Assembly: GCF_018739885.1 (NCBI RefSeq)
Contig: NZ_JADOES010000011.1
Span: forward strand, 62,001 to 126,000
DNA from: Leptothoe spongobia TAU-MAC 1115
GTDB taxonomy: Bacteria > Cyanobacteriota > Cyanobacteriia > Phormidesmidales > Phormidesmidaceae
Reading direction: 5' to 3'
Length of the DNA: 64,000 nt
Part shown: positions 58,373 to 64,000 of the stretch, in pieces
How positions within the stretch are numbered: the stretch's first letter is position 1
How the letters are laid out: the number at the start of each line of letters is the position of its first letter
The notes under the pieces: model-generated
The model's database searches: none
The model's input: only the letters and a program-made list of their open reading frames with translations
What the model was told of the DNA's origin: nothing
Position numbers and translations under genes: made by a program

Positions 58373-58396
58373 AAAACCTCTGATATCAGAGGTTTT
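58373..58396 (-). terminator. Terminator following the tRNA-Pro fragment
   Basis: A perfect 24-base palindrome (AAAACCTCTGAT/ATCAGAGGTTTT) lies six bases beyond the 3' end of the tRNA fragment on the minus strand, as expected for the original tRNA gene's terminator. Confidence 0.7.
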
Positions 58397-58402
58397 CATC
58401 AA

Positions 58403-58444
58403 TCGGAGCGGCGGGATTTGAACCCACGCCCCCTACTACCCCAA
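58403..58444 (-). other. 3' half of tRNA-Pro(GGG): probable att site of an integrated element
   Basis: Read on the minus strand, the 42 bases correspond to tRNA positions 32-73: anticodon loop TTGGGGT (anticodon GGG with G37, as in proline tRNAs), stem half AGTAG, variable loop GGGGC, T arm GTGGG-TTCAAAT-CCCGC, acceptor half CGCTCCG and discriminator A. The 5' half is missing. Homology stops exactly at the start of the anticodon loop. This is the standard footprint left by a tyrosine-recombinase element. Confidence 0.75.
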
Positions 58445-58731
58445 GGCCATATTCGATAGAGCTGTAACCCTTGATGTGAAAAGCCTGCACAAGACTATGA
58501 AAAAGCATCATACCCAAATTGTACCTATTTTGGGCCAAAATTGCTCCGATTAAGTTTACAGTCCTTGGGTAGTTTTTGGGCGATGACGGCACCTACTCAT
58601 GTGTAGTAGGGGTCATGATTGCTGCCGTATGATGGCGGCTATAAAATAGATGTACCTATTCGATGCTCGACGACGGCGACGGATGGCGACGGTTCAAATG
58701 GAGTTAGGGCTTGATCCTGAAGGTAAATCCT
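58445..58731. other. Left end of the presumed element, with nested hairpin
   Basis: No gene was found. At 58586-58628 are nested inverted repeats: ACGGCA/TGCCGT outside and CCTACT/AGTAGG inside (58592-58610). This could be a structured leader for the Uma2 gene or a recombinase arm site. Confidence 0.35.
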
Positions 58732-59328
58732 ATGCCTACTAAAGCTACTAAATCTAGGATGATGACCTTTGAAGACTATCTGACCTATGACGATGGGACG
58801 GATAGTCGTTACGAGTGGATTGATGGAGTGCTGGTGGAAATGCCAACGGAATCTGAACTGAATGCATGGATTTCGTTTGCGCTCCAGCTCTATTTCATTA
58901 ATGCAGGTCTGATTAAGCCTCGGCTTACCCATCGTTATAGTTGTGAGCTGGAGGTACCTGTCCTTAAGCCAAAGCAGGCTCGTAATCGGTTTCCTGATCT
59001 AATCATTCTGCGACCAGAGCATATTGAGCTGACCCAGAAGCGGTTGACGATTCGGTTGGATATGCCGCCGCCAGTTCTGGTTGTGGAGGTGGTTAGTCCA
59101 GGAAAGGTCAATCGAGATCGCGACTACGAGGAAAAGCGTGATCAGTATGAGGCGCGGGAGATCCCAGAATATTGGCTGATAGACCCAGAGCAGCAAGTTA
59201 TGATGGTGCTGACTTTAAAGGATGGTTCGTATCAGGAAGCTATTTTGAGCGGTAGCGATCGCATCGCTTCTTCTACATTTCCAGATTTTGCCCTGACTGT
59301 TGAACAGGTCTTGAACCCACCTGAGTAA
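58732..59328 (+). CDS. Uma2 family (DUF820) restriction-endonuclease-like protein
   Basis: The 198-residue protein starts at ATG 58732 after AAGGT. It has the Uma2 pattern: MTFEDYLTYDDGTDSRYEWI at the start, the PD-(D/E)XK residues in RFPDLIIL and VLVVEVVSPGK, and EIPEYWLIDPEQQVM. Uma2 proteins are very abundant in cyanobacteria and have a nuclease fold, but their role is unsettled. Its last 200 bases are repeated in decayed form at 60734-60934. Confidence 0.88.
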   Translation: MPTKATKSRMMTFEDYLTYDDGTDSRYEWIDGVLVEMPTESELNAWISFALQLYFINAGLIKPRLTHRYSCELEVPVLKPKQARNRFPDLIILRPEHIELTQKRLTIRLDMPPPVLVVEVVSPGKVNRDRDYEEKRDQYEAREIPEYWLIDPEQQVMMVLTLKDGSYQEAILSGSDRIASSTFPDFALTVEQVLNPPE

Positions 59329-59572
59329 GCCATCAGTGCCTTGGGACTTTGCAGGGATGTCAAGAATTACTGCCATATTCCGTCAGCAAAGCCACTGCTA
59401 ATATTGGCGATGTCTTTAGCCGAGTATATTAATTAGGGAACATTCGTATTAGTCTTGATTTGGCGATCGTTGCCATGGCGGAACAGCTTGCATTTAGGTG
59501 AAGCCGCTAAGGTGTGTGGTAGTCGATATATAAGATGTCGTGTAAATTTCAGGTAGATTTAGCTCCAGGTTT

Positions 59573-60280
59573 ATGACCTTTACCTATGGCCAGGTAGATA
59601 TCCGCAACGTGGCAACTTATACAGTTGCTGATGCAGCCCGCTACCTAACAATTCCAAGAAGGACGCTAGGGTCATGGCTACATGGACGGGCATATCCAAC
59701 GGCTGGTGGCACGAAGTATTTTGAACCGTTGATCTCTTTGCCAGATCTTGATAGTTCACAGCTTTCGTTTACTAACCTGGTGGAAGCTCACGTTTTAAGG
59801 GTGATTCGTCAGGATCATAAAGTACGTCTGGATAAAGTACGTACCGCTCTGGATTATGTGGAGCAAAAGTTTGGGGTACCTCATCCCCTGGCCCGTGTCC
59901 AATTTCAGACTGATGGTGTGGATCTGTTTGTTGAGTCGGTCGGTAAGTTGATTAATGCTTCCAGGGATGGGCAACTGGCGATGCAAAAGACCCTACAGCA
60001 TTTGCTGGAGCGGATTGAGTGGGACGAGGAAGGGTTGGCACAGCGACTATTTCCGTTGATCCAGGTACAGAAGGCTGATGCGCCTCGGGTGCTGGTTATT
60101 GATCCGCGTATTTCGTTTGGTCGGCCTGTGGTTATCAATACAGGCATTCCTGCTGATGTGATTATTGACCGCTTCAGGGCTGGTGAAGATATGGAATCCC
60201 TGGCGGATGATTATGGATTTAGCCGTCAGCAACTGGAGGAAGTGCTGCGCTACGAATTAACGTTGTCTAAGGCGGCGTGA
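59573..60280 (+). CDS. DUF433 domain antitoxin-like protein with N-terminal HTH
   Basis: The 235-residue protein has an N-terminal helix-turn-helix (about 15-40, YTVADAARYLTIPRRTLGSW) and a C-terminal DUF433 domain (about 180-230) with ISFGRPVVINTGIPADVI and DDYGFSRQQLEEVLRYEL. DUF433 proteins are commonly paired with PIN-like toxins. The next gene starts within its stop codon region (GTGA overlap), so the two are co-translated. It would bind the toxin and repress the operon. Confidence 0.82.
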   Translation: MTFTYGQVDIRNVATYTVADAARYLTIPRRTLGSWLHGRAYPTAGGTKYFEPLISLPDLDSSQLSFTNLVEAHVLRVIRQDHKVRLDKVRTALDYVEQKFGVPHPLARVQFQTDGVDLFVESVGKLINASRDGQLAMQKTLQHLLERIEWDEEGLAQRLFPLIQVQKADAPRVLVIDPRISFGRPVVINTGIPADVIIDRFRAGEDMESLADDYGFSRQQLEEVLRYELTLSKAA

Positions 60281-60708
60281 GTAAAAAGAATAAGCCGGTT
60301 TTCTTTGTTGATCGGGCTTTGGGTAGAAGGTCCGTTGCAGAAGCTCTGCGTAAGGCTGGGGCAACTGTGGAAATCCATGACGATCATTTTCCTCCCGAGG
60401 CTTTGGATGTTGAATGGCTACCCGTCGTTGGGAAACATGGATGGCTTATTTTGACCAAAGATGATGCCATTGGTCGTAGGGTGTTGGAGCAAATGGCAGT
60501 GGCGGCTTCTGGTGCACGAGTTTTTGTGCTTTACTCGGCTAATTTGACAGGGCCAGAAATGGCAGATATTTTTGTGGCGGCATTGTCTAGCATGCAACGG
60601 TTTTCTCAGGGTAATTCTCAGCCATTCATTGCCAAGGTTTATAAGCGAGGGCTTGTTCGGGGATGGCAATCGAGAACTCAATTACTGAAGTTGCTGAAAT
60701 CTCGCTAG
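60277..60708 (+). CDS. PIN-like (VapC45/DUF5615-type) toxin
   Basis: The 143-residue protein begins with KPVFFVDRALGRRSVAEAL, holding the first acidic residue of a PIN-like site. It continues with HDDHF and WLILTKDDAIGRR, holding further acidic residues. These match PIN-like RNase toxins of the VapC45 type. The GTG start at 60277 overlaps the antitoxin stop by four bases, the typical antitoxin-toxin order. An RNase target is inferred from the family. Confidence 0.78.
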   Translation: MSKKNKPVFFVDRALGRRSVAEALRKAGATVEIHDDHFPPEALDVEWLPVVGKHGWLILTKDDAIGRRVLEQMAVAASGARVFVLYSANLTGPEMADIFVAALSSMQRFSQGNSQPFIAKVYKRGLVRGWQSRTQLLKLLKSR

Positions 60709-60733
60709 AGTTTGAGCAGAAAGTTGTCACTAT

Positions 60734-60934
60734 GAGGAAAAGTTTGATTCAGTATGAGTCGTGGGAGATCTCAGAATACTGGCTGATCGACTCGAAGCAG
60801 CAAGTCGTAATTGTGCTGACCTTAAAGGATGGGTCGTATCAGGAAGCTATTTTAGCGGTAGCGATCGCATTGTTTCCCTTACATTTCCAGATTTTGCCCT
60901 TACTGCTGAGCAGGTTTTGAACCCACCAGACTAG
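60734..60934 (+). pseudogene. Decayed second copy of the Uma2 3' end
   Basis: The 201 bases align end to end with 59128-59328 of the intact Uma2 gene, including EISEYWLID, VLTLKDGSYQEAIL and a closing EQVLNPPD before TAG. One extra base near the start and one missing base (ATTTTAGCGG versus ATTTTGAGCGG) break the frame. It cannot encode a working protein. Confidence 0.8.
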
Positions 60935-61531
60935 GTCAATGGGATGTGCCTATTTTGAATACATGGACCAGCCTCAAGAGCAACTAAAAGCAGAGCGACT
61001 CACTAAACTAAAAATGATCTTTAAGGGAACATTTTGTCAGCAGATTGGCAGACAATTGCTCAAGCTGTAGCTGCACAGGTACAGCACTAGATAATGGATT
61101 TGATGATGGCTTAGTGACTGGAAAATCGCATCCTAAGCCTAACACTATAGAGCTTTTGAACCAGGTCGTTTTTCACAAGAGAGCTGAAGAGGCAAGTCGA
61201 AACTGATTATTGCTGGCAAACGTTTTGACGCTACTAGAGTGTCTAGGGTGTCCAGTGGAATTTCACTTAAGGGTACTAATAGAGTTTCAACTTAAGGATA
61301 GATAAGCTTCTTTAAAGAGGGATAACCAAATTGCACCTGAACTTGACGAAGGCTGTTCAAATAAAGTCAACGGTTCTTTTGAGCAGTCCATCTTTGATTT
61401 TATACTTAAGATTCTAAAGTAATTGAAACATTTGTGTATTGTGAGTCATGTAGGGTTTTAAAAAAACTATCTGTAGTATGTTATTTGAATAAATATTACC
61501 TGTAGCACTAAGGCAGCAATAATTATTCAGC
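60935..61531. other. AT-rich intergenic region
   Basis: A 36-codon frame starting ATG 60963 (MDQPQEQLKAERLTKLKM) shows no support. Two near copies of TTTCA(A)CTTAAGG lie at about 61261 and 61279. No RNA or gene was recognised. Confidence 0.35.
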
Positions 61532-63037
61532 ATGCGAATAAATGGAGGCTTGGTCGTCAAAAGCTTTGGGAGAATAGCATTTCTAGTTTCATCTAAAGAA
61601 CGATATGCCTTAAGTCGTTGTATCACAAATGTTTTCGCCGGGGGGGGCATATGCATAGCAGCATTTGTATTAGGCAGTAGTACCCGCGCGTATGCTAACG
61701 GTTTTTATTCGGTTAGCGACATCAGGCATAATCACTCGCCAACAATATTTGTTCAGGGAAATACTGCAGACAGCAATGAGCAATCTGCAGATACTTCCCA
61801 AGATGGTCAGTCTGAAAATAATTCCCAAGGAGATTCATCGAGTAAACCTTGGTCATCTATTTTAAGGGATCTTGTTATTACTGGGGGCATACTAACTTTC
61901 TTAGTTAAATGGCCCTTTGAACAATGGGGTTTACGCAGAGAAGCAAGGCGTAAATTTTCTCAAACTGTAACAGACCACATTTCCACACTTGCGAGTGAGC
62001 ATTATTGGTCTCTGGCAAATTATGCTGGTGTATTAGCAGGTTTGCTTGAAGAGTATATCGAACAATATTCTTATCACCTAATTTTAATATGGGAGAACCA
62101 AGATGATTTAAGGGAGAAATTAGACGAAATTGCTTATGAAAAAATGAAGACATGTTTTCCTTATTTTTGTCATCTAATCGGATTATTCTACGAATTTCAG
62201 TTTAAGGAAGGCAATACTTATCTTCTAACAGATCATCAGGCAGGAAAAATCTGCCACCAATTATACAACTCTTTTTTACAGAGTTTTAATAATGATGAGA
62301 GGTTATTAGAAAAGTTCGCTGATTTTTATGCTCTCGAAATACACATCGATAGCTTAAATAGTAAAACAGATAATTCTGACCAGCGGAGTAAGACTCCAGA
62401 CAATAACACATCTAATAAAGAGATATCTCAAGAGAAAAAAATCAAGAAAATATATGAGATTTTCCCCGTTGATTTAACCGAAGACATCATTAAACGACAC
62501 TCAGAGTTAGATCAAGGAAGACAGCTTTGGCATCAATGGTTGCGATATGAACTTGAAAACGTCATTCAAGCAGCAGATGCTTTACGCGCTTACAATGAAC
62601 TCTTAAACCACGAATTAGCAAATCTTTATCGTGATTGGTTCAACAAAAACTGGTTTAGCGAAACCATTACTTTTGGATGGTGGGCTCATCTTACCAAAAG
62701 TACTTTTGGAGAATGGCCTAACGTTATTACAGAGCAATCAGAAATTACCATCCAGCAAGTGAGCCTACAACCAGTATTGCTATCTCCTCTGGGGGCAGCG
62801 GTTTCGACAAATCTTCAAGAGCAAGCTTCTCTTGAAGCTGAAAGTGATTCAAAAAGTTCTATTGAAAGTGATTCAAAAGGCTCTACTGGAAGTGATTTAG
62901 AGAGTTCTACTGAAAGTGATCGGTTTCTAGTAGACGATAAACAAAACATTAGATCTCTGCTTAACCAGATATCTAATATCCTCGAAATAACTAAGAGTCA
63001 ACAAAAAGATAATGAAGATTTGAAGAAGGAGGACTAA
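61532..63037 (+). CDS. Unrecognised membrane-anchored protein with helical cytoplasmic domain
   Basis: The 501-residue protein is not recognised. A hydrophobic segment at about 31-55 ends in an AxA-like site (TRAYANG), followed by a Ser/Asn/Asp-rich stretch and a second membrane segment (about 110-126). A basic stop (GLRREARRKF) and a mostly helical domain (140-420) complete the core. A Ser/Asp/Glu tail is built from 8-residue repeats (24-base units from 62840 to 62920). Base composition is visibly more AT-rich than the left of the window. It is directly followed by another gene. Confidence 0.75.
   Translation: MRINGGLVVKSFGRIAFLVSSKERYALSRCITNVFAGGGICIAAFVLGSSTRAYANGFYSVSDIRHNHSPTIFVQGNTADSNEQSADTSQDGQSENNSQGDSSSKPWSSILRDLVITGGILTFLVKWPFEQWGLRREARRKFSQTVTDHISTLASEHYWSLANYAGVLAGLLEEYIEQYSYHLILIWENQDDLREKLDEIAYEKMKTCFPYFCHLIGLFYEFQFKEGNTYLLTDHQAGKICHQLYNSFLQSFNNDERLLEKFADFYALEIHIDSLNSKTDNSDQRSKTPDNNTSNKEISQEKKIKKIYEIFPVDLTEDIIKRHSELDQGRQLWHQWLRYELENVIQAADALRAYNELLNHELANLYRDWFNKNWFSETITFGWWAHLTKSTFGEWPNVITEQSEITIQQVSLQPVLLSPLGAAVSTNLQEQASLEAESDSKSSIESDSKGSTGSDLESSTESDRFLVDDKQNIRSLLNQISNILEITKSQQKDNEDLKKED
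62840..62920 (+). repeat. 24-base tandem repeat within the preceding coding region
   Basis: Units start at 62840, 62864 and 62888, with a partial copy at 62912. Each begins GAAAGTGATT or GGAAGTGATT and encodes an acidic serine-rich octapeptide (SDSKSSIE type). Confidence 0.75.
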
Positions 63038-64000
63038 TTGCTGAATACAATGAACTTTTTCCTTAATCATTCATCCTCACAGAGCTTTTGGGAGAATCAG
63101 CCGCTTAAGCGAGAATGTGAGAAGCTTTATAAAAAGCTCAATCTTTCCAAAGAAGAAACATCTCAACTGAAAAATTATCTTTCAAAAGCACCTCAAGAGA
63201 AGGAACTCATGCAAACGAGGGATATATCTCCAAAGGATGATCAATTCCATCGTAACCTTATGTCATCTCTGCTTAAGCTGGTGTTAACTGTTGCTGAACC
63301 AGGCGTTTGCTTTAGCGAGAAAAAAACAAATGAAATTCAGCAGGCATTTTCAAAAGCATACACAAATAACGAGTACACTGAGCGTTTTCGATATATTCCA
63401 GACACCTTAAGAGCTAATAATCTAGTTGTTGTGAAATCTTCAAAGGGGAATCAAAAACTAGCACTTTATTACTACTTAAAATCCATTACAGAGACTAATA
63501 TTTCACGCAACAGGGCAAAAGCCAAGATTTCACGCAATAGGCTTTCTCAGCAGAAAGATAAGGCTAAGAAACAACGTAATTTTGCTTACTATACGACAGT
63601 ACTTTCACTGTTATATACTCATTTAGCTCGAGTTTTAGAAAACCTTGAATTCAAAGAAGAGATCGTAGAATCAGCCTTTAATGCAGCTTATGAGCTTCAA
63701 TCAAAGCTTAGTTTAGAACACATCCTTTCTACAAAAGCTGGCTATTATCTGCGCACAAGTAATTGGGAAAAAGCCGAAGATACCTTTAGAGAGATTTTTT
63801 CTCATAATTCTACAGAAAAAGGCTTAAATATCCTGAGAATTGGTCTACTTAAGCTCTGGAGTGAACAGACTTTACCATCCTCAGTGATTAGCAATCAATA
63901 TGACACTGACATCATAATTCAAAATCTGAGGCGACATATTTCTGATGATGCTGAGGGATGGGAATATGACTTAATTTTGTGCCTCTCTGATGGGGATAAA
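63038..64000 (+). CDS. Unrecognised helical protein, partial (runs off the window)
   Basis: The frame is open from TTG 63038 through the end of the window, at least 321 residues; ATG 63050 is an alternative. AAGGAGG at 63025-63031 and the directly preceding stop codon favour the TTG and show translational coupling to the 501-residue protein. The sequence is rich in Lys, Leu and Glu, with TPR-like helix pairs near the end (AGYYLRTSNWEKAEDTF). A basic stretch with two ISRNR copies lies at about 154-180. Function unknown. Confidence 0.75.
   Translation, partial: MLNTMNFFLNHSSSQSFWENQPLKRECEKLYKKLNLSKEETSQLKNYLSKAPQEKELMQTRDISPKDDQFHRNLMSSLLKLVLTVAEPGVCFSEKKTNEIQQAFSKAYTNNEYTERFRYIPDTLRANNLVVVKSSKGNQKLALYYYLKSITETNISRNRAKAKISRNRLSQQKDKAKKQRNFAYYTTVLSLLYTHLARVLENLEFKEEIVESAFNAAYELQSKLSLEHILSTKAGYYLRTSNWEKAEDTFREIFSHNSTEKGLNILRIGLLKLWSEQTLPSSVISNQYDTDIIIQNLRRHISDDAEGWEYDLILCLSDGDK

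Noticed and set aside
58403..58444. Functional tRNA-Pro gene, possibly interrupted by an intron
   Set aside because: No matching 5' half (CGGAGCG acceptor strand plus CTACT stem) was found on the minus strand within the next 250 bases, so a split or intron-bearing gene is not supported here.
60963..61073. 36-codon frame after the Uma2 remnant
   Set aside because: No ribosome binding site, and possible continuation only by assumed frameshifts.

Overview
The window is a stretch of cyanobacterial chromosome. Lineage markers are psaC (photosystem I), phytoene synthase, the MPBQ/MSBQ methyltransferase of plastoquinone/tocopherol synthesis, sipA, several cyanobacteria-restricted families (DUF928, DUF1350, DUF1818) and frequent HIP1 octamers (GCGATCGC). 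A unicellular cyanobacterium of moderate GC, perhaps Acaryochloris-like, is my guess; the genus cannot be settled from the sequence alone.

Layout. 1-4979: the end of the ribosomal protein/RNA polymerase cluster (rpsK end, rpoA, rplQ, truA, rplM, rpsI, rpmE, prfA). 5088-22373: a mixture of an SbcD-like nuclease, a degenerate M48 protease-like membrane protein, an RRM RNA-binding protein, crtB, glyA, a MraY/WecA-type sugar-phosphate transferase, an ArnT-like glycosyltransferase, cinA, a 43-residue small protein, aroQ, an AAA ATPase and exported proteins. 22501-36217: housekeeping genes: an ABC-F ATPase, gpmI, secG, tktA, fabF-acpP, psaC, ftsX, def, and a quinone-type methyltransferase paired with an FAD monooxygenase. 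36349-52276: a cell-wall amidase with duplicated SPOR-like repeats, a CBS-PAS-EAL signalling protein that has lost its GGDEF domain and half its EAL domain, a very large SNF2 helicase, a DUF1350 protein, argC, a Ser/Thr kinase, a potassium channel and sipA. 52388-57886: tRNA-Lys(TTT), class II fructose-bisphosphate aldolase, a MITE-like element, a methyltransferase, rpoZ, DUF1818 and an M15-type peptidase with three N-terminal repeats.

57887-64000 looks accessory. It holds a DUF4058 remnant, then an exact 3' half of a tRNA-Pro(GGG) followed by its terminator. This is the footprint expected at one end of an element integrated in a tRNA gene. To its right lie a Uma2 nuclease-like gene, a DUF433/PIN-like toxin-antitoxin pair, a second decayed copy of the Uma2 3' end, and an AT-rich pair of unrecognised genes (a membrane-anchored 501-residue protein and a helical protein running off the window). 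The orientation of the tRNA fragment predicts that the element extends rightward past the window and ends at an intact tRNA-Pro(GGG).

Gene contents are mostly ordinary single genes or pairs. The clear functional couplings are ribosome/RNA polymerase production at the left, fatty-acid synthesis (acpP-fabF), central carbon metabolism (gpmI, tktA, aldolase, glyA), and prenylquinone methylation with a probable ring-oxidising partner.
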